64,000 nucleotides of DNA, from the NCBI RefSeq assembly GCF_003173055.1, contig NZ_QGLF01000001.1:689085-753084 (forward strand), read 5' to 3'. The stretch is from Zavarzinia compransoris (GTDB taxonomy: Bacteria; Pseudomonadota; Alphaproteobacteria; Zavarziniales; Zavarziniaceae). A model generated the notes under the pieces. That model was not told where the DNA came from, ran no database searches, and was given only the letters and a program-made list of their open reading frames with translations. Positions 1-8,517 of the stretch are shown piece by piece. Made by a program: the position numbers and the translations under genes. Each line of letters begins with the position of its first letter. Position 1 is the stretch's first letter.

Positions 1-705
1 TTGTTCGAGGCCCTGGGCGGGACCGTGCCCGGCTTCGGCCATCTGTCCCTGCTGGTCGATGCCGCCGGCGCCGGCCTGTCGAAACGTCTGGGCGCCCTGT
101 CGCTGCGCTCGCTGCGGGAGGAGGAAGGGGTGGAGGCCATGGCGGTCAACGCCTTGCTGGCCCGCCTCGGCACCGCCGATCCGGTGGAACCGGCGGCGGA
201 TCTGGCAAGCCTGGTCGCGGGCTTCGACCTCGGCCGCTTCGGCCGGGCGCCGGCCCGCTTCGATCCGGCCGAACTGCAAGCGCTGTCCGCCCGCGTGCTG
301 CAACTGATGCCGTTCGAGACGGTCAGGGGCCGCCTGCCGCCCGGCGCCGACGACCGCTTCTGGCTGGCCGTGCGCGGTAATCTCGCCCGTCTCGACGAGG
401 CGGCGGCCTGGTGGGACGTGGTCGCGGGCAAGATCGATCCGGTCGCGGTCGAGGATGGCGCCGGCGTCCTGGCCGCGGCCGCCGGCCTGCTGCCCGCCGG
501 CCCCTTGACCGGGGACAGCTGGGGGGCCTGGACCAAGGCGATCGGCGCGGCCACCGGGGCCCGCGGCAAGGCGCTGTTCCTGCCGCTCCGCCTTGCCCTG
601 ACCGGGCGCGGCCACGGGCCGGAAATGAAGGAATTGCTGCCCCTGATCGGGCGCGACAAGGTGCTGCACCGCCTGCAATGCCAGGGCGGGCAGCCCGCGG
701 ACTGA
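1..705 (+). CDS. gltX: glutamate--tRNA ligase, C-terminal part (partial)
   Basis: This is the 3' part of a class I glutamyl-tRNA synthetase, which charges tRNA with glutamate in the cytoplasm. The KMSKS-like loop is visible as LSKR at about residues 26-29, followed by the all-helical anticodon-binding region and the family-typical ending GRGHGPEMKELLPLIGRDKVLHRL. The Rossmann fold and the HIGH motif lie before the window, so the gene is truncated by the window edge and the TTG at base 1 is not its start. Whether it is the glutamate-only or the GlnRS-like non-discriminating enzyme cannot be judged from this part. Confidence 0.9.
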   Translation: MFEALGGTVPGFGHLSLLVDAAGAGLSKRLGALSLRSLREEEGVEAMAVNALLARLGTADPVEPAADLASLVAGFDLGRFGRAPARFDPAELQALSARVLQLMPFETVRGRLPPGADDRFWLAVRGNLARLDEAAAWWDVVAGKIDPVAVEDGAGVLAAAAGLLPAGPLTGDSWGAWTKAIGAATGARGKALFLPLRLALTGRGHGPEMKELLPLIGRDKVLHRLQCQGGQPAD

Positions 706-728
706 CAATCGAGGGTAATTATCGTTTG

Positions 729-778
729 ACTCCCTTTCCCCGACGAGGTTACTCTTGCCGTCGAGGTGGGGAGTTTTT
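729..778 (+). terminator. possible weak terminator / leader hairpin after gltX
   Basis: ACTCCC at 729-734 can pair with GGGAGT at 769-774, with an inner CGAC/GTCG pairing (741-744 with 760-763), and is followed by five T. The 3' arm contains the GGGGAG that would be the ribosome binding site of the ATG at 784. It could end gltX transcripts or mask the start of the next gene. The interior of the stem is poorly paired, so this is tentative. Confidence 0.25.
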
Positions 779-783
779 CGGCA

Positions 784-1921
784 ATGGCAGAGTTCCTGCG
801 AAGCGCGCGGCCTGGGTTCATCGGCGGGGTCGCCTTTGTTTTTGCCGCGGTGCTGACCTTCATTGCCTCCTATTTCATGGTGCTGGATCTGCGCGGCCAG
901 CTGGCCGATGATTTCAAGGATTTCGCCCTCGCCATGGCCGGGGATATCGCCGTTCTCGACCGCCTGGAAGGCGATCCCGGCCGGACCAATGCCCTGCTCG
1001 GCTTTGAAAAGCGTGTAACCCCCTGGCCTGACGTCCAACACGACGAATGCGTGTCCCGGATTGCCGACTGGCAGTTGGGGGGGGGGGGGGGCATACTCTG
1101 GGTTGCAATTCGCTGCCGGCGAGCTTGAAAAAGCCCGGGCTCTGGCACGTCCCCTCTGTTATGGCGCCAGGATCTCTTCCGTCAGCCATGCCGGCCTGAA
1201 CCAGGTCGACATCTTGATCGCCGGCCTCGATCAGGCCGGGCAGCGGCAGGTGACTTCGCTCCGGCTCTACCGCAGCGAGGTCGCGCCCTGGAGGGCGGTG
1301 GTCAGCCGGCCGCCGCAACTGGCCATCGCCTTGGCCGTCGCCCTGACTGCCGGCCTGTTCGCCTATGTCATCCGCCTGCGGCAATACCGGCTTCTCGTCG
1401 AGGTGCAGCGCCGGGCCTCGACCGACGGCCTGACCGGCGTTCTCCGGCGGGAGGAGTTCCTGGCCGGCCTCGATGCCGCGCTGGCGCGAAGCCGCCTGAA
1501 AGGGACCACGGGCAGCCTGCTCGTTCTCGACCTCGATCACTTCAAGGCGATCAACGACCGTTTCGGCCATGCCGCCGGCGACGAGGTGATCCGCAAATAC
1601 GGGCAGCATATCGGGGCCGGCCTTCGCTCCGGCGATCTTGTCGGCCGGGTCGGCGGCGAGGAATTCATGGTCCTGCTGCCGGGCCTGCCGAAATATGTCG
1701 CCGCGGAAGTCGCCGACCGCCTGCGCAAGCGCATGGCCGCCCATGCCTTCACCTTCGGCGGCGAGACCGTCTTCGTTACCGCGAGCATCGGCATCGCCTC
1801 GATCATGGCGGTCGATACAATGGACTCGCTGGTCGAACGCGCCGACAGCCGGCTGTACCGGGCAAAGCGACAAGGGCGCAACTGCGTGGTCTGGGAAGAC
1901 GAGGTCGAGGGGGATTTTTAG
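784..1921 (+). pseudogene. membrane diguanylate cyclase (GGDEF), out of frame at a 15-G run; possibly phase-variable
   Basis: Two reading frames together encode one membrane GGDEF protein, which would make cyclic di-GMP from GTP. The first frame runs from ATG 784 through a TM segment (about residues 12-35) and stops at 1128. The second carries a second TM segment and an intact catalytic domain with GGEEF and an RSGD inhibitory site five residues before it. They are separated by a run of 15 G at 1077-1091. Removing one G (14 G, or 17 G) joins them into 378 codons, exactly the length of the paralogue at 2076-3212. As sequenced, only a truncated N-terminal piece would be translated from the normal start. 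It may be a phase-variable switch, a decayed gene or a homopolymer sequencing error. An alternative GTG start lies at 766. Confidence 0.75.
1077..1091 (+). repeat. poly-G homopolymer tract (15 G)
   Basis: Fifteen consecutive G lie inside the periplasmic-loop coding region of the first diguanylate cyclase. The tract falls in an 8-residue insertion relative to the neighbouring paralogue. Homopolymers this long are prone to slipped-strand mispairing. The current length leaves the gene out of frame. Confidence 0.9.
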
Positions 1922-2075
1922 TTTCCCCCGCCCTTTGCGTTATTTATGCCGTCGTCCCGGGGGTGAATTTTCGCCAAACTGCCAGGGCGGGTATGACAGC
2001 GTGGCGATATTTGTCCATAAATGGCCGAAGAAACCGTCCAACGGGTGCGCCGGGGCCGATGAGGAAAATACAAAC

Positions 2076-3212
2076 GTGTATTTCCGTGATGAATACTCCA
2101 AGAGGGGGTTTTTCTATAATGCGCATCCGGCAGTAGTTGCGCTTGCTGCCGGTATTTTCGCTTGTCTTCTGACTTTCCTGGCCTCCTACCTGATGGTGGC
2201 TGACCTTCGCCGTCAGCTGGCGGAAGACATGCTGGATTTCTCGCTGGTTCTCGCGGGCGATATCCAGGCCGCGGATCGCCTGGAACGGGGCGATATGCGC
2301 GGGCGGCCCCTGCTCGATTTCGATCGCCGGATCCTGCACTGGCCCGACGGCGGCATCGAGGCCTGCCTCGAGGGAATCGCGGCATGGCAGACCGCCGCGC
2401 GGCCCGACCTGACGCGTCCCGAGGCCGAGGTTCTGGCCCGTCCGATCTGCGGCGGCGACCGCATGTCGACATTGCGCGGCGATCTCCTGGAAACGACCGA
2501 TATCCTGATCGCGGGAACGGGGGCGGACGGTGCCCGGCAGGTCACGTCTCTGCGCATCATGAGGGGCGAACTCGTGCCCTGGACAGTGCTGGTCACCCGG
2601 CCGGGGCAATTGGCCATCGCGGTGTGGGTCTCGCTGACGGCGGGGGCCTTCGGCTATGTGGTCCGGCGCCGGCAGTACCGGGCCTATATGACCGCGCGGG
2701 AGAAGGCGTCGATGGATGCCCTGTCCGGCGTTCTCCGGCGCGAGGAATTCGAGGAGAAGCTCGAGGCCGCGGTCGCCAAGATCAAGGCGGCGGGCGGTGC
2801 CGCCTGCCTGCTGGCGATCGATCTCGATCACTTCAAGTCGGTGAACGACCGTTTCGGCCATGCCGCCGGCGACGAGGTGATCAGGCGCTGCGGACAATTG
2901 ATCGGCGGCGCGCTTCGGGCCGGCGACATCATCGGCCGGGTCGGCGGCGAGGAATTCATGGTCCTCCTGCCCAACCTGCCGAAATATGTCGCCGCCGAAG
3001 TCGCCGACCGCCTGCGCAAGCGCATGGTTTCCCAGGCCTTCACCTTCGGCAGCGAGACGGTTTTCGTCAGCACCAGCATCGGCGTTGCCTCGCTGATGGC
3101 GGAAGATACGGTCACCGGGCTCAGCCAGCGTGCCGACCGCCGCCTCTACATGGCCAAGCGCCGGGGCCGCAACTGCGTGGTCTGGGAGGACGAGGGCGAC
3201 GCCGACTATTGA
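2076..3212 (+). CDS. membrane-anchored diguanylate cyclase (GGDEF)
   Basis: This is an intact paralogue of the preceding broken gene (378 aa). Two TM segments (about residues 18-41 and 178-196) flank a loop of about 135 residues predicted to be periplasmic, which is likely the sensory part. The GGDEF domain follows, with GGEEF at about 290-294 and the product-inhibition I-site RAGD at 281-284. It is therefore expected to be an active, feedback-inhibited c-di-GMP synthase. GTG 2076 is chosen because a GAGGAA ribosome binding site lies just before it and because it gives a length identical to the repaired paralogue. Long nucleotide stretches, for example from 2844, are identical to the first copy 1291 bp upstream, so the pair arose by tandem duplication or is kept alike by gene conversion. 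Confidence 0.88.
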   Translation: MYFRDEYSKRGFFYNAHPAVVALAAGIFACLLTFLASYLMVADLRRQLAEDMLDFSLVLAGDIQAADRLERGDMRGRPLLDFDRRILHWPDGGIEACLEGIAAWQTAARPDLTRPEAEVLARPICGGDRMSTLRGDLLETTDILIAGTGADGARQVTSLRIMRGELVPWTVLVTRPGQLAIAVWVSLTAGAFGYVVRRRQYRAYMTAREKASMDALSGVLRREEFEEKLEAAVAKIKAAGGAACLLAIDLDHFKSVNDRFGHAAGDEVIRRCGQLIGGALRAGDIIGRVGGEEFMVLLPNLPKYVAAEVADRLRKRMVSQAFTFGSETVFVSTSIGVASLMAEDTVTGLSQRADRRLYMAKRRGRNCVVWEDEGDADY

Positions 3213-3250
3213 CCTCCATTCCGCACCGCCGGCAGGTGATATATGCGTGC

Positions 3251-3274
3251 CGGATCATGGACCATGGTGATCCG
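3251..3274 (+). promoter_or_regulatory. inverted repeat upstream of cysS
   Basis: CGGATCA (3251-3257) and TGATCCG (3268-3274) form a perfect 7-bp inverted repeat around a 10-base centre that itself contains CCATGG. It lies 40 bases before the cysS GTG start and just after a TA-rich stretch. It could be an operator or an mRNA leader hairpin. No T run follows, so it is not a typical terminator. Confidence 0.35.
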
Positions 3275-3313
3275 ATCTGCTAAAGCGGTGCCCTTGATCG
3301 GGAGGTCGGGTAC

Positions 3314-4705
3314 GTGGTTCTGGTTCTGCACAATGGCGCGACGGGCAAGCGCGAGGAATTCATTCCCCTTCGCCATGATGCGGCCGGCATGTATGTCTGC
3401 GGTCCGACCGTCTACGATTTCGCCCATATCGGCAACGCCCGCCCCGTCATCGTCTTCGACGTCCTCTACCGGCTGCTGAAGCGGCGCTATGCCCAGGTCC
3501 GCTACGTCCGCAACATCACCGACATCGATGACAAGATCAATGCCCGTGCCGCCCAGTCGGGCGAGCCGATCGCGGCGATCACGGCCAGGACGACCGCCGC
3601 CTTCCACGAGGATATGGCGGCCCTGGGCAGCCTGCCGCCGGATGCGGAACCCCGCGCCACCGCCCATATCGGCAATATGATCGCCATGATCGAACGGCTG
3701 GTCGAGCGCGGCTATGCCTATGTCGCAGAAGGCCATGTCCTGTTCAGCGTCGCCGCCAAGGCGGACTACGGCAAATTGTCGAACCGCAGCCGCGACGAAT
3801 TGATCGCCGGCGCCCGCGTCGACGTCGCCCCCTATAAGCGGGACCCGGCGGATTTCACCCTGTGGAAGCCGTCCGACGCCGAGACGCCGGGCTGGAACAG
3901 CCCCTGGGGCCGGGGCCGGCCCGGCTGGCACATCGAATGCAGCGCCATGAGCCTGGCCGAACTGGGCAAGACTTTCGACATCCACGGCGGCGGCCGCGAT
4001 CTCGTCTTCCCTCATCACGAGAACGAGGTGGCGCAGTCCGAAGCCGCCAATGGCGCGCCTTTCGTCCGCTACTGGGTGCATAACGGCTTCCTCACCGTGA
4101 ACGGCGAGAAAATGTCGAAGAGCCTCGGCAATTTCGTCGTCGTCCGCGATGCCCTGGCCAAAGCGCCGGGGGAGGCGCTGCGCCTCAACATGCTTTCCAC
4201 CCATTACCGCGCGCCGATCGACTGGAACGACGAGGGTATTGTCCGTGCCCGCCAGGCGCTGGACCGCTGGTACGGCCTGATCGAAAAGGCGGAGGCCCAT
4301 CTCGGCCGCGCCGTCGCCCCCCTGGCCGAGGTGCCGGCCGGCGTCGAGGCCGCGCTGGACGACGACCTGAACACCCCGCTTGCGATCGCCGAACTCCACG
4401 GCATCGCCAATGCCGGCTATCAATGCGGTACGGGCGATGCGCTGGTCGATGCGGCGACGAAACTGAAGGCGGCGGGCCATGCCCTGGGCATCCTGTTCCA
4501 GGACCCCCACCAATGGTTCCGCTGGCAGCCGGCGGGCGCCGAGGCCGGCCCGACCGACGACGAGATCGAAACCCTGATCGAAGCGCGGAAACAGGCCCGC
4601 AAGAACCGCGATTTCGCGGCCGCCGACCGCATCCGCGACGATCTGGCCGGACAGGGCGTGATCCTGGAGGATTCCGCCGCCGGCACCAAATGGAAGCGGA
4701 CTTGA
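3314..4705 (+). CDS. cysS: cysteine--tRNA ligase
   Basis: Class I cysteinyl-tRNA synthetase (463 aa), the monomeric cytoplasmic enzyme that charges tRNA with cysteine. Visible are the zinc-binding Cys near residue 29, the HIGN form of the HIGH motif at 38-41, HIECS and HHENE, which supply the remaining zinc ligands, and KMSKS in EKMSKSLGN. The length is normal for the family. The GTG start is preceded by GGAGGT at 3301-3306. cimA begins four bases after the stop, so the two are probably co-transcribed. Confidence 0.97.
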   Translation: MVLVLHNGATGKREEFIPLRHDAAGMYVCGPTVYDFAHIGNARPVIVFDVLYRLLKRRYAQVRYVRNITDIDDKINARAAQSGEPIAAITARTTAAFHEDMAALGSLPPDAEPRATAHIGNMIAMIERLVERGYAYVAEGHVLFSVAAKADYGKLSNRSRDELIAGARVDVAPYKRDPADFTLWKPSDAETPGWNSPWGRGRPGWHIECSAMSLAELGKTFDIHGGGRDLVFPHHENEVAQSEAANGAPFVRYWVHNGFLTVNGEKMSKSLGNFVVVRDALAKAPGEALRLNMLSTHYRAPIDWNDEGIVRARQALDRWYGLIEKAEAHLGRAVAPLAEVPAGVEAALDDDLNTPLAIAELHGIANAGYQCGTGDALVDAATKLKAAGHALGILFQDPHQWFRWQPAGAEAGPTDDEIETLIEARKQARKNRDFAAADRIRDDLAGQGVILEDSAAGTKWKRT

Positions 4706-4709
4706 GATC

Positions 4710-6380
4710 ATGAGTGGCAAGGAACGGTTGTATCTCTTCGATACGACCCTGCGCGACGGCGCGCAGACCCGGGGCGTGGATTTCTCGGTCGAGGACAAGC
4801 GCACCATCGCCCTGGCCCTGGACCGGCTCGGCGTCGATTACGTCGAGGGCGGCTGGCCCGGCGCCAATCCGACCGATACCGCCTTCTTCGGTTCGGCCCC
4901 GAACCTGAAGCGTGCGACCTTCACCGCCTTCGGCATGACCCGCCGCCCGGGCCGCAGCGCCGACAACGACCCCGGCCTGGCCGCCCTGCTGGACACCAGC
5001 GCCGGCGCCATCTGCATCGTCGGCAAGACCTGGGATTTCCAGGTCGATGTCGCCCTGGAAATACCGCGCAGCGAGAATATCGACATCATCGCCGACAGCA
5101 TCGGCCATCTCCGCGCCCGCGGGCGCGAGGCGATGCTGGATGCCGAGCATTTCTTCGACGGTTACAAGGCCAATCCGGACTATGCCCTGGAGTGCCTGCG
5201 CGCCGCCCATGGCGCGGGCGCCCATTGGGTGGTGCTGTGCGATACCAACGGCGGCACGCTGCCCCACGAGGTGGAGCGCATCACCGCGACCGTCGCCGAG
5301 CGCATTCCCGGCATCCGCCTCGGCATCCATGCCCATAACGATACGGATAACGCGGTGGCCAATTCGCTGGCCGCGATCCGCGCCGGCGCCCGGCAAGTCC
5401 AGGGCACGCTGAACGGCCTGGGCGAGCGCTGCGGCAATGCCAATCTGGTCAGCCTGATCGGCACCCTGTGCCTGAAGCGGGATTTCGCCGATCGCTTCGA
5501 GACCGGGATCACGGCCGATGCCCTGTCGCATCTGACCCAGGTCTCGCGCCTGCTCGACGAGGTGCTGAACCGTAATCCCAACCGTCATGCCCCCTATGTC
5601 GGCCAGGCGGCTTTCGCCCACAAGGGCGGGCTGCATGTCTCGGCGGTGCTGAAGAACCCCGCGACCTACGAGCATGTGCCGCCGGAAGCGGTCGGCAACG
5701 AGCGCCAGGTGCTGGTCTCCGATCAGGCCGGCAAGTCGAACATCCTGGCGCGGCTGCGCGACGTCGGGGTCGAGCTGGAGCCCAAGGATCCGCGCATCGA
5801 CCGTCTGCTCGACGAGGTGAAGGAGCGGGAATATCTCGGCTATTCCTATGACGGCGCCGATGCCTCCTTCGAGCTGATGGCGCGCCGCGTGCTGGGGCAG
5901 GTGCCGGATTATTTCTTCGTCGACAGTTTCAAGGTCCTGGTCGAGCGGCGTTACAATGCCCGCCGCGAGCTGGTCACCGTCTCCGAGGCGATCGTCCGCG
6001 TCCAGGTCGACGGCCAGCGCCTGCTCTCGGTCGGCGAGGGCAACGGCCCGGTCAATGCGCTCGATGCGGCGCTGCGCCAGGATCTCGGCAAGTACCAGCG
6101 CTATATCGACGATCTCGAACTGGTCGATTTCAAGGTCCGCATCCTGCAACTGGGCGGCGGCCAGGTGCCGGACGGCAATGTCTCGGTCGACCGCTGGCAG
6201 GCCGGCACCGGCGCGGTGACCCGGGTGCTGATCGAAAGTGCCGACGGCGCGGGCAACCGCTGGTCCACGGTCGGGGTCTCGCCCAATATCGTCGATGCCT
6301 CGTTCCAGGCGCTGACCGACGCCATCGTCTTCAAGCTCTACCGCGACGGGGCGCCGGCGGGCACGGGGCCGGCGGAATGA
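4710..6380 (+). CDS. cimA: (R)-citramalate synthase
   Basis: HMGL-like/LeuA-family enzyme (556 aa) that condenses acetyl-CoA with pyruvate to (R)-citramalate, feeding 2-oxobutanoate into isoleucine synthesis without threonine deaminase. Seen are the DTTLRDGAQ motif near residues 10-18, a metal-binding HAH in GIHAHNDTD, and the C-terminal LeuA-type allosteric domain. The opening residues, with VDFSVEDK and VEGGWPGANP, match CimA rather than 2-isopropylmalate or homocitrate synthase. It lies 4 bases after cysS and its stop overlaps the start of the next gene (ATGA), suggesting translational coupling. Feedback inhibition by isoleucine through the C-terminal domain is known for the family and not shown here. 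Confidence 0.93.
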   Translation: MSGKERLYLFDTTLRDGAQTRGVDFSVEDKRTIALALDRLGVDYVEGGWPGANPTDTAFFGSAPNLKRATFTAFGMTRRPGRSADNDPGLAALLDTSAGAICIVGKTWDFQVDVALEIPRSENIDIIADSIGHLRARGREAMLDAEHFFDGYKANPDYALECLRAAHGAGAHWVVLCDTNGGTLPHEVERITATVAERIPGIRLGIHAHNDTDNAVANSLAAIRAGARQVQGTLNGLGERCGNANLVSLIGTLCLKRDFADRFETGITADALSHLTQVSRLLDEVLNRNPNRHAPYVGQAAFAHKGGLHVSAVLKNPATYEHVPPEAVGNERQVLVSDQAGKSNILARLRDVGVELEPKDPRIDRLLDEVKEREYLGYSYDGADASFELMARRVLGQVPDYFFVDSFKVLVERRYNARRELVTVSEAIVRVQVDGQRLLSVGEGNGPVNALDAALRQDLGKYQRYIDDLELVDFKVRILQLGGGQVPDGNVSVDRWQAGTGAVTRVLIESADGAGNRWSTVGVSPNIVDASFQALTDAIVFKLYRDGAPAGTGPAE

Positions 6381-7234
6381 CGGTCGAAGACGACGCGCCG
6401 CGCGCGGAAGGCGCCACCCCCTTCGGCGTCGGCATCGGTTCCCGGCCGAAGCCGAAGGGCATCGGCCAGGGCCCCAAGGAAGGGCCGGGGCCTGCGATCA
6501 TCCTGGTCACGCCCCAGATGGGCGAGAATATCGGCACCACCGCCCGGGCCATGGCCAATTTCGGCCTGGCCGAACTGCGCCTCGTGGCCCCCCGCGACGG
6601 CTGGCCCAACGAACGCGCCTTTTCCGCCGCCTCGGGCGCCGACTGGATCCTGCAGGAGGCGAAAGTCTATCCGACCACGGCGGCCGCGGTCGCCGACCTC
6701 ACCCATGTCTATGCGACGACGGCGCGCGACCGCGACATGGTGAAACCCGTGGTGACACCGCGCCGCGCCGCCCTCGAATTCCGCGCCCTGATCGACGAGG
6801 GCCTGCGCCCCGGCATCCTGTTCGGGCCGGAGCGGACGGGGCTGGAAAACGACGACATCGCGCTCGCCCATACGATCCTCAGCATCCCGACCTCGCCCCG
6901 CTTCTGGTCGCTGAACCTCGCCCAGGCGGTTCTCCTCACCGCCTACGAATGGCACATGCTGGGGGTCGAGGTACCGGAGAAATTCCTGCGCATCGGCCAG
7001 ACCGAGCCGGCGACCCAGGTCGAGGTCCAGGGCCTGGTCGATCATCTGGTCGCCGAACTGGACGAGGCGGGGTTCCTGCGCCCCGTCGAGAAGAAACCCT
7101 CGATGGTGCGCAACATCATGAGTTTCATCCAGCGCGCCGAGCCGACCGGGCAGGACGTGCGCACGCTGCGCGGCGTCGTCCGGGCGCTGACCCGGCGCTA
7201 CCAGCGCGGCCAGCCTAACCCCCGGCGGAAATAG
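6377..7234 (+). CDS. trmJ: TrmJ-like tRNA (cytidine/uridine 2'-O)-methyltransferase
   Basis: SPOUT-family RNA methyltransferase (285 aa). The SAM-binding trefoil knot is marked by GENIGTTARAMANFG near residues 50-64, FGPERTGLENDD and the C-terminal SLNLAQAV. The arrangement, including the C-terminal helical tail, fits TrmJ, which 2'-O-methylates position 32 of tRNA. The first 40 residues are low-complexity and unusual for the family. A start further inside is possible, but this ATG overlaps the cimA stop by 4 bases. Transcription probably ends in the palindromic region just downstream. Confidence 0.85.
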   Translation: MTVEDDAPRAEGATPFGVGIGSRPKPKGIGQGPKEGPGPAIILVTPQMGENIGTTARAMANFGLAELRLVAPRDGWPNERAFSAASGADWILQEAKVYPTTAAAVADLTHVYATTARDRDMVKPVVTPRRAALEFRALIDEGLRPGILFGPERTGLENDDIALAHTILSIPTSPRFWSLNLAQAVLLTAYEWHMLGVEVPEKFLRIGQTEPATQVEVQGLVDHLVAELDEAGFLRPVEKKPSMVRNIMSFIQRAEPTGQDVRTLRGVVRALTRRYQRGQPNPRRK

Positions 7235-7280
7235 CGCATCTTCAGGCGAAGTGGAAACCGGTTCGCCGTCCGAAGATGCG
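7235..7280. repeat. intergenic palindromic repeat, part 1
   Basis: CGCATCTTC (7235-7243) pairs with GAAGATGCG (7272-7280), and inside it GGCGAA (7245-7250) pairs with TTCGCC (7262-7267), giving a nested cruciform or hairpin. The core with GAAGTGG and ACCGGTTCGCC looks like a palindromic repeat I recall as dispersed between genes in many alphaproteobacteria. I see only one copy in this window, so the dispersed nature cannot be tested here. Confidence 0.6.
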
Positions 7281-7294
7281 TAAAATCAAAGCGA

Positions 7295-7335
7295 TAGAGT
7301 ATGCTCGGAATGACGGTCATTCCGAGCATACTCTA
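7295..7335. terminator. 19-bp perfect inverted repeat, likely bidirectional terminator
   Basis: Bases 7295-7313 and 7317-7335 are perfectly complementary (19 bp) around a CGG loop. It lies between the convergent trmJ-like gene and the MmyB-type regulator. It overlaps the end of the latter: the last few codons and the stop of that gene lie in the repeat. No long T run follows on either side, so it may instead be the end of the mobile palindromic element. Confidence 0.6.
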
Positions 7336-8096
7336 GAGCCGCCCTCGACCCAGGCCTTGGTAGCGTCGTCGGCGGGAAAGAAGATTTCGACCTTCAATTC
7401 CTCGAGGGTGATGTCGCGCGGGCTGGCTAGCCCGCCCAGGATGGTGAGGAACGCCAGCGTGCCCAGCGGGGCCTGGAACGTCGCCGGCAGGAAGGGCGCC
7501 CCCGGCGGTGCGCTGCCCGGCGCCGGCGCCTCGCCCCGCAGATGGGCAAGAACCTCGGCGCGGTCCGGCATCGGCACCAGCAGCCCGTCCGGATCGTCGA
7601 GCAGGGCGATCAGGTTGGGCCCGGCGCGGCCCGCCGCCGAGCGCGCCAGGGCTTCGGGCCGGGCGATGGCGGCGATCAGGCGGCCGGCGCCGCCGTTGAA
7701 ATCGTGAACCGTCCAAGAGGCATCGACCACGATCGCCGGGCAGGGATCGATCCGGTCCAGCAATTGGCGCAGCGCCGCGCGCGGCAGGCGCAGGGCCGGG
7801 GCGTCGATCGGCGTTTCCGGGGCCTCGGCCGCCAGCCCGGCGGCATTGAGCAGGCCGTTGGTGGTGCGCAGCGACAGGTCCAGGGCGCGGGACAGTTTCA
7901 GCACGACATCGCGCCCCGGCCGCGCCCGCCCGGATTCGAGGAAGCTGATGTGGCGCTGGGCGACCTCGCTTTCGAGCGCCAGGCCCAATTGGCTGAGCCG
8001 CCGCTCCTGCCGCAGGCGGCGCAGCAGGGTGGCGAAGGGGGGCCGCTGGCCGTCGTCGGGGGCGATGCGCGCAGTCATGGACGCCATTGTAGCCAT
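7317..8096 (-). CDS. XRE-family regulator with MmyB-like ligand-binding domain
   Basis: A helix-turn-helix of the XRE/Cro type lies at about residues 20-75 (LSQLGLALESEV, HISFLESGRARP), followed by a MmyB-like domain of about 170 residues known from regulators of this class. Some relatives are thought to bind fatty-acid-like ligands. It sits 6 bases after a DUF4345 membrane protein in the same direction, so the two probably form a small operon. The last residues (VCSE) and the stop are encoded inside the 19-bp palindrome, which suggests the repeat was inserted at the 3' end and replaced the original terminus. The start could also be ATG 8087 or 8078; 8087 has a GGGA about 9 bases before it. 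Confidence 0.85.
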   Translation of the reverse strand: MATMASMTARIAPDDGQRPPFATLLRRLRQERRLSQLGLALESEVAQRHISFLESGRARPGRDVVLKLSRALDLSLRTTNGLLNAAGLAAEAPETPIDAPALRLPRAALRQLLDRIDPCPAIVVDASWTVHDFNGGAGRLIAAIARPEALARSAAGRAGPNLIALLDDPDGLLVPMPDRAEVLAHLRGEAPAPGSAPPGAPFLPATFQAPLGTLAFLTILGGLASPRDITLEELKVEIFFPADDATKAWVEGGSRVCSE

Positions 8097-8102
8097 TCCC
8101 GT

Positions 8103-8459
8103 TCAGAGGAGAAGCAGGGCCGCGCCGGCCGCCTCGAGGCCGAGGAAGAGGGCGGGCAGGCGGCCGATCCCGCCCTCGCGCAGGGTCGCGACGATGCGCC
8201 CGCCGGCCATGCCCGCCAGGGCGGCGGCGACCATCAGCGCCGGCCCGCGGCCAAGCTCGGGCAGCCACAGGGGCGCCACCAGCATGGCCGCCATCGCCAG
8301 GCCGAAACCGCCGTAAACCGCCTGGATCTCGTTCCGGGCATCGGCGGTTCCGGCGGCAAGGCCAAGCGGGGCGAGCAGGGCCGCCGGCCGGGCGAAGGCG
8401 GCGATGCCCATCCCCGCCAGCAGGAGGGCCACCAGGGCAGAGGCAAAGGGCAGGGGCAT
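8103..8459 (-). CDS. DUF4345-like small membrane protein
   Basis: A 118-residue protein made almost entirely of four hydrophobic stretches, with the family-like phrase RNEIQAVYGGFGLAMA. This resembles DUF4345, whose function is unknown. ATG 8459 is used because an AAGGAA-type ribosome binding site lies before it; the open frame continues upstream but has no membrane-protein character there. It is followed after 6 bases by the MmyB-type regulator. DUF4345 proteins are often found beside regulators, so the pair may be a sensor-like unit; that is inference. Confidence 0.72.
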   Translation of the reverse strand: MPLPFASALVALLLAGMGIAAFARPAALLAPLGLAAGTADARNEIQAVYGGFGLAMAAMLVAPLWLPELGRGPALMVAAALAGMAGGRIVATLREGGIGRLPALFLGLEAAGAALLLL

Positions 8460-8517
8460 CGGTCGTTCCTTCCGTCGTGATATCGGCAAGGGTGACCGGG
8501 GCCACGGGCGGCGGCAA

